Part shown: positions 35,862 through 45,451 of the stretch, one piece after another
Layout of the letters: each line of letters opens with the position of its first letter
How positions within the stretch are numbered: position 1 is the first letter of the stretch
Notes under the pieces: generated by a model
Seen by the model: only the letters and a program-made list of their open reading frames with translations
Database searches by the model: none
Told to the model about the DNA's origin: nothing
Position numbers and translations under genes: made by a program
Assembly (NCBI GenBank): GCA_019423025.1
Contig: JAHZCD010000001.1
Span: 347,537-411,536 of the forward strand
Reading direction: 5' to 3'
DNA length: 64,000 bases
Source: Haemophilus sp.
GTDB taxonomy: Bacteria; Pseudomonadota; Gammaproteobacteria; Enterobacterales; Pasteurellaceae

Positions 35862-36443
35862 TTAGTTAAAGTTTACAGTTGGTGCGTTTTCAGCGCCAGT
35901 AGCTGATTTAAAGTAAGGTTTAGCTTTAAAACCAAAAATCATTGCCGCTAATTTAGTTGGGAATTGACGTACTTTTTCATTATAAATACGTGCAGCTTCA
36001 TTAAATTTATTACGAGCGACATTGATACGGTTTTCTGTACCTTCAAGTTGCGCTTGTAAGTTCATAAAACCTTCATTCGCTTTTAATTGTGGGTATTGTT
36101 CTACAGTAACAAGTAAACGAGATAATGCTGAACCTACTTGATTTTGGTTTTGTTGGAATTCGTTTAATTGTTCTTCCGTTAAATTAGACGGATCGATTTT
36201 AGTTTGACTTGCTTTTGCGCGAGCCTCAATTACATTGGTTAATGTTTGCTGTTCAAAATTAGCTTGACCTTTTACAGTATTCACTAAGTTTGGAATTAAA
36301 TCAGCACGACGTTGATAAGATGATTCAACATTTGCCCAAACAGAATCAATTTCAGTTTCTGCTTTTACTAAGCCATTGTAGCTAGACATTAAGCCAAAAC
36401 CTGCAGCAACGGCGATAATAATCAAGATAATCCACTTTTTCAT
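35862..36443 (-). CDS. lemA: LemA family protein
   Basis: A 193-residue protein with one N-terminal membrane helix (IILIIIAVAAGFGLMSSYNGL) and a long helical extracytoplasmic part. LemA-family blocks are VWANVESSYQRRADLIPNLVNTVK, then EGTENRINVARNKFNEAARIYNE, and a C-terminal FPTKLAAMIFGFKAKPYF. It is the first gene of an operon with two TPM proteins. The family's function is not established; a membrane scaffold is a guess. Confidence 0.88.
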   Translation of the reverse strand: MKKWIILIIIAVAAGFGLMSSYNGLVKAETEIDSVWANVESSYQRRADLIPNLVNTVKGQANFEQQTLTNVIEARAKASQTKIDPSNLTEEQLNEFQQNQNQVGSALSRLLVTVEQYPQLKANEGFMNLQAQLEGTENRINVARNKFNEAARIYNEKVRQFPTKLAAMIFGFKAKPYFKSATGAENAPTVNFN

Positions 36444-36545
36444 TCAAAAATCCCTTCAATTTATAAGTTTAATTTATATAAGAAAAGACCTAAACCGAAG
36501 TTTAGGTCTTCTAATGTTAATCCGTTAATGGATAACTAAATAAAA

Positions 36546-37652
36546 TTATTTAGTACCGTTAACTGCGATTTCAACACGACGGTCTGGTGCTAAACAAGCG
36601 ATAAGCGCTTTACGACCTTTAACCGCGTCACAAGTAGAACCTGTAACTGGGTTAGCCTTACCGTGACCAACTGCAGAAATGTTTTGAGCTGGAACACCTT
36701 TAGCTACTAAGTAGTTAGCTACAGAGTCTGCACGACGTTGTGATAATTTTAAGTTTGGTGCATCTTTACCGATACGGTCTGTATAACCAGCAACAGCTAC
36801 GTTAGCGTTGTTAACTTGAGCGATTTCACCGTAGATACCGTCTAAAGTTGCTTTAGCTTGTGGTTTTAAGTTAGCTTTACCAAACGCGAAAGTTACATCA
36901 GAGCTTAAGTTGAAAGTTTTGCTTACAACTTCAGGTGCAACAACTGGAGCAGCACCTTGACCGAAACGGTAAGATAAACCAGCGTTGATAGAACCGATCC
37001 ATGGGTTGTAGTCTACAGAACTGTTGTTTGTATCTTGAGTACGTAATTTACCTACGCGAGCTAACCATTGGTATTCTAAACGTAACGCTAACTCTGGTAA
37101 TGAAGGTAATGCATATTCGAAACCAGCTGCGAACATTGGAGAAACACGTAAGCTGTGACGACCTTCTTCGTGATCACGAGCACCAGTTGCTGTGTCATAG
37201 AATTTGTAGTCTGAACGAACTAAAGCTGCACCAGCACGACCGTAGAAGTCTAAACCTTCTAAAGCAGAAGTTAAACCGCCTAAACCATAGCTACCTTTTA
37301 AGCTTAAGTGTGCACCGTGGTTAGTGTGTTTGAACACTGTTTTACCAGCATCACGGAATTTAGCACGACCGAAATCATCGTAACCTAATTCAACCGCTAA
37401 ACCTAAGTTGTCACGATTTAAAATTTGGTAACCACCAAATACACCGTAAGTAACAGAGTTACGGTGGTAACCAGGACCGAAATCAGAATATGCATTAGTA
37501 GGGTTAACTACAGTGTTAGCTTTGATACCATCGTGGAAAGATGCTTGACCAGCTTTAACACCTGCATAGAAAGTGTTTTCTTGTGGAGCTGCTTGAGCTA
37601 CTGAAGCTGCTGCTAAACCAGCAACGACTAATGCGATTGCAGTTTTTTTCAT
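36546..37652 (-). CDS. ompA: Outer membrane protein OmpA / P5
   Basis: A 368-residue porin-like protein. The signal peptide ends at AQA (SVAQAAPQENTF). The N-terminal half is an eight-stranded beta-barrel. The C-terminal OmpA domain binds peptidoglycan (NLKLSQRRADSVANYLVAKGVP) and has a Cys pair (STCDAVKGRKALIACLAPDRR). In Haemophilus this is the P5 adhesin/porin. A GAGGAC ribosome binding site precedes the start. The mRNA probably has a leader of about 175 bases with small stem-loops. Confidence 0.96.
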   Translation of the reverse strand: MKKTAIALVVAGLAAASVAQAAPQENTFYAGVKAGQASFHDGIKANTVVNPTNAYSDFGPGYHRNSVTYGVFGGYQILNRDNLGLAVELGYDDFGRAKFRDAGKTVFKHTNHGAHLSLKGSYGLGGLTSALEGLDFYGRAGAALVRSDYKFYDTATGARDHEEGRHSLRVSPMFAAGFEYALPSLPELALRLEYQWLARVGKLRTQDTNNSSVDYNPWIGSINAGLSYRFGQGAAPVVAPEVVSKTFNLSSDVTFAFGKANLKPQAKATLDGIYGEIAQVNNANVAVAGYTDRIGKDAPNLKLSQRRADSVANYLVAKGVPAQNISAVGHGKANPVTGSTCDAVKGRKALIACLAPDRRVEIAVNGTK

Positions 37653-37832
37653 TTTGATGTCCTCTATTTAGTCATCGTTATTAATAAGAAAAGTTTCCTT
37701 GTTTATTGTGAACTTTATAAAAAAGAAACACTCTAAACGTTGCTTAACTAGGGTTTTGAATTTGCCCTAACTTATCCTTTTGACAAATTCAATTCCTTTG
37801 CCATAGCCAAAGGAACGTTCAAAAGTATGGTT

Positions 37833-37860
37833 ATTATCCTATAAAAACATCAAAGATCAA
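37833..37860 (-). promoter_or_regulatory. Probable ompA promoter
   Basis: TTGATC (-35) and GATAAT (-10) on the minus strand with a 16-bp spacer. They would give an ompA leader of roughly 175 bases. Confidence 0.55.
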
Positions 37861-37925
37861 ACTTTTTTTGCCCTTTTTGGTTATTTTATAGACAAACAAC
37901 CCCTAAAATGAACATTCGTTCACAA

Positions 37926-37952
37926 AAATCGGGTTAATTTTTAACCCGATTT
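37926..37952 (-). terminator. Perfect 12-bp hairpin in the ompA-ydiJ divergent gap
   Basis: AAATCGGGTTAA pairs exactly with TTAACCCGATTT around a 3-base loop. A T-run follows on the minus strand, so it is terminator-like in the ompA direction although it lies upstream of the ompA promoter. Confidence 0.55.
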
Positions 37953-38052
37953 CTATTCTAACAAAAAATATCTTTTGTTCAAATCGACTTTTTTTTGAGC
38001 TTCATATATCATCAAATTCACTTTCTTCTCTTTAATATAGGTGAGTGATTTT

Positions 38053-41000
38053 ATGTTGCCTCGTCTTTCTAATGTACCCCAACTTAATCATGTAGTAAGT
38101 GATTATCTTCATGAACTCCAAAAACAGCATTTTGAAGGTGATATTGCATCAAAGTATGCTGACCGCTTAAGTCTTGCCACAGATAACAGTGTCTATCAGC
38201 AACTTCCGCAAGCTATTTTATTTCCTAAATCCATTGCTGATGTGATACGTATCACCAAATTAGCGAATAAAGAGAAATACCTTCACTTAACCTTTACACC
38301 TCGCGGTGGTGGCACGGGCACAAATGGGCAATCCATTAATAACAATATTATTGTGGATCTCTCTCGCCACATGACGGGCATTTTGGAGCTTAATATAGAA
38401 GAACGTTGGATTCGCGTGCAGGCGGGCGTCGTAAAAGATCAATTAAACCAATTTTTAAAACCTCACGGTTTATTCTTTGCACCAGAACTCTCCACCAGTA
38501 ATCGTGCAACCCTAGGTGGCATGATTAATACCGATGCTTCCGGTCAAGGCTCATTACAATACGGAAAAACCTCTGATCACATTTTAGCATTACGTTCTGT
38601 TTTAATGAATGGTGAAATATTAGATACAAGTGCGGTCAAATCTGATGATGTTTTAGAAAACTACCCGCTTGCAGAAAATGGAAAAACGTTACATCAAACG
38701 ATTTTCCAACGTTGCAAAGAGAAACGCGCCTCAATCATTCAAGATTTACCACAACTCAATCGCTTTCTCACCGGTTACGATCTTAAGAATGTCTTTAATA
38801 AAGATGAAAGTGAATTTAATCTCACCCGAATTCTGACAGGATCAGAAGGTTCACTTGCGTTTATCTGCGAAGCTAAACTCAATTTATTGCCGATTCCGAA
38901 ATATCGTACCTTAATTAATGTGAAGTACAGCTCATTTGATGCCGCACTTCGCAATGCCCCTTTTATGGTGAAAGCCAATGCCCTTTCAGTCGAAACGGTA
39001 GATTCGAAAGTACTGAACCTTGCTAAGCAAGATATTATTTGGCATTCAGTGAAAGAACTTTTAACAGAAGAAGAACAAAATCCAATTCTGGGCTTAAACA
39101 TTGTGGAATATGCGGGCAACAATCAAGCAAAAATCGACAGCCAAGTGACCGCACTTTGTCAGCAATTAGATGAAAAAATTGCACAAGGCCAAGATCATAT
39201 TATCGGCTATCAACTTTGCTCTGACTTACCTTCTATTGAACGTATTTACGCCATGCGTAAAAAAGCAGTGGGGCTATTGGGGAATGCGAAAGGTGCAGCC
39301 AAACCGATTCCTTTTGTGGAAGATACTTGTGTGCCACCAGAACATCTTGCAGATTACATTGCAGAATTTAGAACCTTATTAGATAGCCACAATCTGCAAT
39401 ATGGGATGTTTGGCCATGTAGATGCTGGTGTATTGCACGTTCGCCCCGCTTTAGATCTATGCGATAAAGAACAAGTCAAACTCTTTAAACAAATTTCAGA
39501 TGAGGTTGCTGAACTCACCGTAAAATACGGCGGTTTACTATGGGGGGAACACGGCAAAGGTGTACGTTCTCATTATGGGGAGAAATTCTTTACTCCCGAA
39601 CTTTGGGAAGAATTGCGTTATGTGAAGTTCTTATTTGACCCAAACAATCGTCTCAATCCAGGTAAAATCTGTACACCACTTCATAGCGATGCGGAACTCT
39701 ATTCGATTCTCTCGCCAATGCGTGCGGACAATGATCGCCAAATCCCGATTCAAATGCGAGATGAATTCAAAGGCGCGATGAACTGTAACGGTAATGGACT
39801 TTGCTTTAACTTTGATGAGCACAGCATTATGTGCCCTTCCATGAAAGTCAGTAAAAACCGCGTATTCTCGCCAAAAGGACGAGCTGCTATGGTGCGTGAA
39901 TGGTTGCGATTAATGGCCAATGAAAACGTATCGCCTGATCAATTAGATTTTCATAAAACACAAGTCAAACTGACCGCACTTGTGGAACGTTTCCGCAATA
40001 GCGTGCAGAAATGGCGTGGTGAATATGACTTCTCACATGAAGTGAAAGCAGCAATGGATACTTGTCTGGCTTGTAAAGCCTGTGCAAGCCAATGCCCGAT
40101 TAAAATTGACGTGCCAAGTTTCCGTGCGAAATTTTTCCATTTCTACCACAGTCGTTATTTGCGCCCCGCCAAAGATCATATTGTGGCAAATTTAGAAGTT
40201 GCTGCACCTTATATGGCAAAACAACCGGCATTATTCAATTATTTCACCAAGCTCAAAGTCACACAAAGCTTGGTTGAAAAAACACTTGGTATGACTGATT
40301 TGCCTCTCCTTTCAGAGCCAAACCTTCAACAGCAATTAGTCGAAATTGGTTATCAAGGCAAAAAATTAGAAGAATTGGAAGGTCTCGGTGCCACAGAAAA
40401 AGCGAAGATGCTCTTTATTGTACAAGATCCTTATACCTCTTATTACGATGCTAAAGTGGTACGGGATTTCGTGGCTCTCACGCAAAAATTAGGATTCTCT
40501 CCAATCATTCTGCCTTTCAAACCCAATGGCAAAGCCATGCATATTAAAGGTTTTTTAGCTCGCTTTAGTAAAACCGCTAAAACACAAGCCGAGTTTTTAA
40601 ATCGCGTCGCTAAATTAAATGTGCCTTTGGTCGGAGTTGATTCTGCCATTGTGCTTTCTTATCGTGATGAATATAAAGAGGCCTTAGGCGATTCTCGCGG
40701 TGATTTCCATGTGCTCACAGCACATGAATGGCTGACCAATCAATTAAAAAGCAACACATTACAAAGTGCGATGAAAAATATCGCAAAATCTGACCGCACT
40801 TTTGAGTGGCATTTATTCCCTCATTGTACTGAATCCACCTTTATGCCAAACAGCCCAAAAGAATGGCAGCATATTTTTGCGCAATTTGGACAAACATTGA
40901 ATGTCGAGAAAGTCGGCTGCTGTGGTATGGCGGGTGTATTTGGTCATGAGGTTCAAAATCAAACCATGTCGAAAGATATTTACGACGTATCTTGGGGCAA

Positions 41001-41130
41001 AAAATTACAAGGTAAAGATCCGAATCATTGTCTCGCGACAGGCTATTCTTGCCGTAGCCAAGTGAAGCGATATGAAAAAACCATCTTGAAACACCCTGTT
41101 CAAGCATTGCTTGAGGTGTTGAATAGCTAA
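38053..41130 (+). CDS. ydiJ: YdiJ-type FAD-binding and Fe-S oxidoreductase (probable D-2-hydroxyacid dehydrogenase)
   Basis: A fused protein of about 1025 residues. The N-terminal PCMH-type FAD domain shows FTPRGGGTGTNGQSINNNI, ELSTSNRATLGGMINTDASG and LTGSEGSLAF. A VAO-type C-terminal cap has GMFGHVDAGVLHVRPALD and GEHGKG. Two ferredoxin-like cysteine clusters follow (CNGNGLCFN and CLACKACASQCPIKID), then a CCG-type domain (VGCCGMAGVFGHE). E. coli YdiJ has been reported to oxidise D-2-hydroxyglutarate. A GTG start at 38041 is possible, but the ATG at 38053 has a better spaced GGTGA. Confidence 0.88.
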   Translation: MLPRLSNVPQLNHVVSDYLHELQKQHFEGDIASKYADRLSLATDNSVYQQLPQAILFPKSIADVIRITKLANKEKYLHLTFTPRGGGTGTNGQSINNNIIVDLSRHMTGILELNIEERWIRVQAGVVKDQLNQFLKPHGLFFAPELSTSNRATLGGMINTDASGQGSLQYGKTSDHILALRSVLMNGEILDTSAVKSDDVLENYPLAENGKTLHQTIFQRCKEKRASIIQDLPQLNRFLTGYDLKNVFNKDESEFNLTRILTGSEGSLAFICEAKLNLLPIPKYRTLINVKYSSFDAALRNAPFMVKANALSVETVDSKVLNLAKQDIIWHSVKELLTEEEQNPILGLNIVEYAGNNQAKIDSQVTALCQQLDEKIAQGQDHIIGYQLCSDLPSIERIYAMRKKAVGLLGNAKGAAKPIPFVEDTCVPPEHLADYIAEFRTLLDSHNLQYGMFGHVDAGVLHVRPALDLCDKEQVKLFKQISDEVAELTVKYGGLLWGEHGKGVRSHYGEKFFTPELWEELRYVKFLFDPNNRLNPGKICTPLHSDAELYSILSPMRADNDRQIPIQMRDEFKGAMNCNGNGLCFNFDEHSIMCPSMKVSKNRVFSPKGRAAMVREWLRLMANENVSPDQLDFHKTQVKLTALVERFRNSVQKWRGEYDFSHEVKAAMDTCLACKACASQCPIKIDVPSFRAKFFHFYHSRYLRPAKDHIVANLEVAAPYMAKQPALFNYFTKLKVTQSLVEKTLGMTDLPLLSEPNLQQQLVEIGYQGKKLEELEGLGATEKAKMLFIVQDPYTSYYDAKVVRDFVALTQKLGFSPIILPFKPNGKAMHIKGFLARFSKTAKTQAEFLNRVAKLNVPLVGVDSAIVLSYRDEYKEALGDSRGDFHVLTAHEWLTNQLKSNTLQSAMKNIAKSDRTFEWHLFPHCTESTFMPNSPKEWQHIFAQFGQTLNVEKVGCCGMAGVFGHEVQNQTMSKDIYDVSWGKKLQGKDPNHCLATGYSCRSQVKRYEKTILKHPVQALLEVLNS

Positions 41131-41166
41131 AATCAATTTTCTGCTTGCAACAATATCGACGAAAAT

Positions 41167-41202
41167 AAAAAGAGGCCAGATTTAAAATCTGACCGCTTTT
41201 TT
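41167..41202. terminator. Terminator between ydiJ and the nuclease gene
   Basis: An imperfect stem, with CAGATTT pairing AAATCTG and A/T flanks, lies between convergent genes. One arm resembles a degenerate uptake signal (GACCGCTTTTTT). Confidence 0.65.
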
Positions 41203-41278
41203 ACTGCATTTTAAAGATAGAATTAGAGATGCAGATGAGCAAAATAAGATAAAGGTACATTTTCCCTTTCATCGTTTC

Positions 41279-43570
41279 TTATTGATTGAGGTAAAACTCA
41301 GTATATACCGGTTCAATAGAATCAAACTCTGTTACATTATTAATCTGTGCCAAAGTTGTTAACTTCATTGACTTTCTAAATCCGTCTAACGGTACATTTC
41401 TAATTGGATTAGGTAAATTCAATGCTATACCTAATTCAAAAAGATAATCTAGACGTTCAGAATCAGATATATATCCCGCCTGCTCTTCAGTCAATGTATT
41501 ACGCTTAACAATTGAAACCCTCTTCACTTGCCATACTTTGTTAATTATTTTATTACCTTGTTTATCTTGCTCAGCTAATCCTAAAAAAGCGATTTCATTA
41601 ACAATGTGTTGCAAGCCTTTATATTTCATCTCAAACGTGTCTTGTGGTAAATGGTAGTATTTTGCTGTGCCATTTTTAAAACGTTCAAAGTATTCTATTG
41701 AACGTACATTTTCGCCCTCTTGTGCATGACCAAGAGAAACTAACATCGTTAAGTCGGTATAAAGCTGTTGCTTCATTCCTGTATAAGGAATTCGGCTTTG
41801 TTCTTGCACAAATAAATGCTCTTCCTTAATAAGTGGTGAAGAAAGTAGATAATTTCCTAACTGCGCTTTAAAAAAATCCCGTAACCAAATTGCACCTTGA
41901 TTTTGTTGGCTAGGCAACAATGCAAATGCGCCAATACCGACTTCATCAATTCCGGCTTGATACGGATTCTTCATATTAACTTGATCAAAAAAACCTGGAT
42001 ACAGGGCGTAAGCTCCAAACACAGGACGGCTTTTACCTTTATCCTGTTTAGCCCAAACTAATGCGTCACGATAACGATGCATTTGATTAATTGCATCATC
42101 TGGTACTAAATCATCTTCACCATCATCGGAATTTAAACGGTATTTTGCATCAAATAACCAAATAAAACGTTGTTTATTTGGGAAAAGTACTTCTAATAAA
42201 ATATCTGGTTTTTGGGTGTTCAAATAGGACTTAATTTCTGTTTTTTGATGAAAGATTGGTTCATGTGCAAGTTTAATTTTCAAACCATCTTGTCTCTCAA
42301 AATGAAATGCACCATACATTCCATCTTTCATCGTAAAATCTAGTTGATCAGAAAACATTAATTTTGCTTTCTGGGAACTGACCTCGTCAAAACCAAGTTC
42401 TTCAATTAACAATCGGCGAATAACTAAAAAGCACCACACTTCATACAGTTCCGAAAGGGATTTTTGTGAAATCAGGCTCTGATGCGAAAGGACCTTTAAA
42501 TAAAAACGTAACTCTTGCCAAATATGAAAAACCGTGGAATAACCTGGTTTCTGTTGCAGTACTAGCGAAATTTTTTCCAATCCTTTGAAGGTCCCAATAT
42601 CATTAAAAAAAGATAGCGCTTGGAATTGTTTTAATGGTTTTTGCCAATTATTCAGCGTATCAAAAAATGCTTGGGAAAGTTGATTTTTGCTTGATTTAGA
42701 TAATGTTTGATTGATCTGAGTAAGCTTGTTATCTGTTTCGATAATCACTTGTTTAATAAAGCGATTCTCAGGCGTATTAACACTTAATTTCTTTTTTTCA
42801 ATCGCATATTTTTTATGATGTAAACTGCTCGCTAAATCATTTTTAATTCGATGGGTTTGCTTTGCAGACAACTTACCTTTTAAACGTTCCGCTTTTTGAT
42901 GTAAAGAATAGGTCTGTAAACGGTTATGCGGTGAATTTTTAATAATTTTTAAAGCTTGACTGAATTGTTGTTGTAATTGCTGGAAGTGTGCAAGCCAAAA
43001 TAGCGGGAAATAACCTTTCTCATTTGTTTTTCCAGCCCCCTGCTCTGTTTTAGCCGTAAGATTAAAGCGCCAAAGAGGAAATGTGCCATCAATAGCTTCA
43101 TTAATAGGTTCAATATCTTGCTGAAGATCAATCTTCGTTGGCAATACCATAAAAGAAAGCGTGATGAAATAACCTTTTCCTACTTTGTCTTCATAATAAA
43201 TAGGTAAATTTAATTGCCCAATATCATTTCCTGTATTAATCACTCCAACAAGCATGTTAGCAACTTGAGAAAAGCGGAAACCGTCATTAATTAGCACAAT
43301 TTTATGACGCAATTCCGCATAATGAATAGGAGCACGGAATTGAATTTCAAAATGGTATTGAGTATTTTCAAAAAAGAGCGGTTGAATTTCATAAGATTTT
43401 TGCAAATCACCTGAAATTTCAAATTTTTCAGTTTGATAATTGATAGAAGCACTTTCTGCCCTGCGTTTTTTTAAGGTTTGTTGATAGCGCGTAGTATTCT
43501 TTTCACTATCTTTCACATAAATAGAAAGCTCAAATACTTCATCTATTTGTCGATTAAAAATACAATCCAT
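41279..43570 (-). CDS. DUF2357 / PD-(D/E)xK nuclease, McrC-like restriction subunit
   Basis: A 763-residue protein. An N-terminal beta-rich region (about 1-170) is followed by a DUF2357-like helical segment (about 190-370). The nuclease domain contains Glu376 in LYEVWCFLVIRRLL, Asp456 in KPDILLEVL, and Asp474-Ala-Lys476 in FIWLFDAKYRL. QMHRYRDAL follows at about 496-504. This is the D...(D/E)xK...QxxxY order of PD-(D/E)xK nucleases. The extra C-terminal ~200 residues are unassigned. Five bases separate it from the McrB-like gene. By analogy with McrBC it should cut DNA when the NTPase motor is engaged; that is inference. Confidence 0.75.
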   Translation of the reverse strand: MDCIFNRQIDEVFELSIYVKDSEKNTTRYQQTLKKRRAESASINYQTEKFEISGDLQKSYEIQPLFFENTQYHFEIQFRAPIHYAELRHKIVLINDGFRFSQVANMLVGVINTGNDIGQLNLPIYYEDKVGKGYFITLSFMVLPTKIDLQQDIEPINEAIDGTFPLWRFNLTAKTEQGAGKTNEKGYFPLFWLAHFQQLQQQFSQALKIIKNSPHNRLQTYSLHQKAERLKGKLSAKQTHRIKNDLASSLHHKKYAIEKKKLSVNTPENRFIKQVIIETDNKLTQINQTLSKSSKNQLSQAFFDTLNNWQKPLKQFQALSFFNDIGTFKGLEKISLVLQQKPGYSTVFHIWQELRFYLKVLSHQSLISQKSLSELYEVWCFLVIRRLLIEELGFDEVSSQKAKLMFSDQLDFTMKDGMYGAFHFERQDGLKIKLAHEPIFHQKTEIKSYLNTQKPDILLEVLFPNKQRFIWLFDAKYRLNSDDGEDDLVPDDAINQMHRYRDALVWAKQDKGKSRPVFGAYALYPGFFDQVNMKNPYQAGIDEVGIGAFALLPSQQNQGAIWLRDFFKAQLGNYLLSSPLIKEEHLFVQEQSRIPYTGMKQQLYTDLTMLVSLGHAQEGENVRSIEYFERFKNGTAKYYHLPQDTFEMKYKGLQHIVNEIAFLGLAEQDKQGNKIINKVWQVKRVSIVKRNTLTEEQAGYISDSERLDYLFELGIALNLPNPIRNVPLDGFRKSMKLTTLAQINNVTEFDSIEPVYTEFYLNQ

Positions 43571-43575
43571 TTCCC

Positions 43576-45450
43576 TTATTTCCAGAAATGTGTAAACCCA
43601 AACTTCTCTAATTTAGTTTGCATCCAACTAATCTTCGCTTTACTCCGACATTCTATATTAATAACATCTCCTTCATTTGTTTCTCGGAATAAATCAATAC
43701 GTTTTTTGCCTTCCCAAATAGCTGATAACTGTTCCTTCATTATCGCTTCTAAGTTAGTTAATAATGATTTTTCACCATCAAAATCTAATTTTTCTGAGTC
43801 ACCTTCTATACGAGGCAATACCTTAATCATTAAGAAATCATCCCAAACGGATTGTAGCTCAATCTTATTTTTTGGATTGATACATTTCACAGAAAGTAGT
43901 AATTCATTTAATGCACGATAAGCTAATTCAAAAGGTGAATTCTTTAATACATTATTTACTTCTGATAGAAATTCACAGCTTTCTTTAACAAAAATTGAAT
44001 CAAAATTAAGAGATAAGCTCGCATCGGAATAAATAGGGTAGGTAAATGTCTTATTTTGAGCATGAGACAAGAAATAAGCATTAAAGTCATTTGGATAAAA
44101 CTCATTAAAGTCGAAGCTTAATGCACGATCTAAAACTTTTCGAGAGAATCCATGAGTAGTTTCATCCATATTTACTGTACCTACCACAATAAGATTAAAT
44201 GGAATTGAAATTCCATTTTCTTTAAAATGCTCCCACAATATATCTCCTTCATCTAATCCCAAATCAGTTGGTTGAATATTCTCAAGCACACTTGGTTTTA
44301 ATAAAGGATCGCATTGATATACTTCGCCATTCCATTGGCGAGTTTCTAGTATGGAAAGATAATCCGCAAAATATTGCTCTACTGGCGCCAAGTTCATTTC
44401 ATCTAAACAAAGCCAATAAGGTTGAATCTCATTTAATTGTTCCTCAGTTACTTTACCTGTTTTTAGGTCAAAGCCACCATCTGCAATATGTTTCCAGGCC
44501 TTCACAATAAAACGCAACACATCTGTGGTAATGTATTTTGGCTGATTTCCTAGATGAGAAATATAACCTAATAAATCAGAAGGCTCATGCCAATCAGGAC
44601 GAATAGACACAAGGCAATAATTATCTTTGGCTTGATTATCGGCATTGGCTAATTTCGCTTGCTCTCGCACAAAGCGAGTCTTGCCCGTACCAGAAATGCC
44701 AGCTAGGATTAGGAAGGGTTTGGGGAGTTGAGTAAGTTTTGAATCACTATTATTATTTGAAATAAGATTCTTTGGCTTTTCTTGGCGAACAAAACTTGTA
44801 AATGTAAATTTTTCAATGAAATCAAAAGGTGTGATTAAAATCACTTTTTTTATTTCTGAAGCAGCATAAAGTGTTTGACCAAATGGAGCAGCACTTAAAT
44901 CACTGGCTTTTTTCTTAATAAACTTACCATCTGATTTCAAAGTAAGATCTTGATTGTTTCCATCATAGTGTTTAATTATGTCCGAAACATCAATAGCTTT
45001 ATCATTAACAAAATCATTACCTGAATTTTCTTGAAGCTCAAATAACTCATTAAAAATCACTGGTGTAATTTTATTTTTAAACCATTCAACAGCTTCATTC
45101 GTATGAGAAAATGATTTTCTCCAAAATAAAACATTAACAACATGCTTTGCAGATATCTTATTATTGTTTAAAAAAGTTAATTTAACTTCATTTAGCCAAT
45201 TTTCAGAAATAAAGCCATACCAAACTAACGGCTCTGCCGTATTTTTCGTAATTGAAGGCAACAAATAAAATGCTTCATCTACAACATGAGCAAATTCTCT
45301 CATATCCGACAAAAGATAACGCCCCTGTTCTTTCCGCTCTTGAACACAAAATAAAAAAACAATTAAACCAATAAGCGTGTCTGTTTTTTTAGTCCTCTGG
45401 TTTAAATACTCTCTTGAATTAAATAGCGTTTCTTTTGAGATATAAGACAT
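43576..45450 (-). CDS. McrB-like AAA+ NTPase, restriction motor subunit
   Basis: A 624-residue protein. Walker A is GISGTGKT (251-258), Walker B WLCLDEMNLAP (346-356), and the sensor region GTVNMDETTHGFSRKVLDRA (424-443). All are characteristic of the McrB branch of AAA+ proteins, which in McrB itself hydrolyses GTP. The first 240 or so residues do not resemble the known McrB methyl-binding domain and may hold the DNA-recognition module. Its ATG lies one base after the methyltransferase stop, with GGAG inside the preceding gene, so translation is coupled. Whether GTP or ATP is used cannot be told from sequence. Confidence 0.8.
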   Translation of the reverse strand: MSYISKETLFNSREYLNQRTKKTDTLIGLIVFLFCVQERKEQGRYLLSDMREFAHVVDEAFYLLPSITKNTAEPLVWYGFISENWLNEVKLTFLNNNKISAKHVVNVLFWRKSFSHTNEAVEWFKNKITPVIFNELFELQENSGNDFVNDKAIDVSDIIKHYDGNNQDLTLKSDGKFIKKKASDLSAAPFGQTLYAASEIKKVILITPFDFIEKFTFTSFVRQEKPKNLISNNNSDSKLTQLPKPFLILAGISGTGKTRFVREQAKLANADNQAKDNYCLVSIRPDWHEPSDLLGYISHLGNQPKYITTDVLRFIVKAWKHIADGGFDLKTGKVTEEQLNEIQPYWLCLDEMNLAPVEQYFADYLSILETRQWNGEVYQCDPLLKPSVLENIQPTDLGLDEGDILWEHFKENGISIPFNLIVVGTVNMDETTHGFSRKVLDRALSFDFNEFYPNDFNAYFLSHAQNKTFTYPIYSDASLSLNFDSIFVKESCEFLSEVNNVLKNSPFELAYRALNELLLSVKCINPKNKIELQSVWDDFLMIKVLPRIEGDSEKLDFDGEKSLLTNLEAIMKEQLSAIWEGKKRIDLFRETNEGDVINIECRSKAKISWMQTKLEKFGFTHFWK

Positions 45451-45451
45451 T

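Larger units (their letters stand above)
37653..38052. other. Divergent gap between ompA and ydiJ
   Basis: 400 bases without a gene. On the minus strand it holds an ompA promoter (TTGATC at 37855-37860, GATAAT at 37833-37838, 16-bp spacer). The long leader contains hairpins such as CCTTTG/CAAAGG near 37796-37813. It also holds the terminator-like stem at 37926-37952, and a second minus-strand promoter-like pair just beyond it (TTGAAC/TAGAAT, 37955-37982). Confidence 0.55.
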
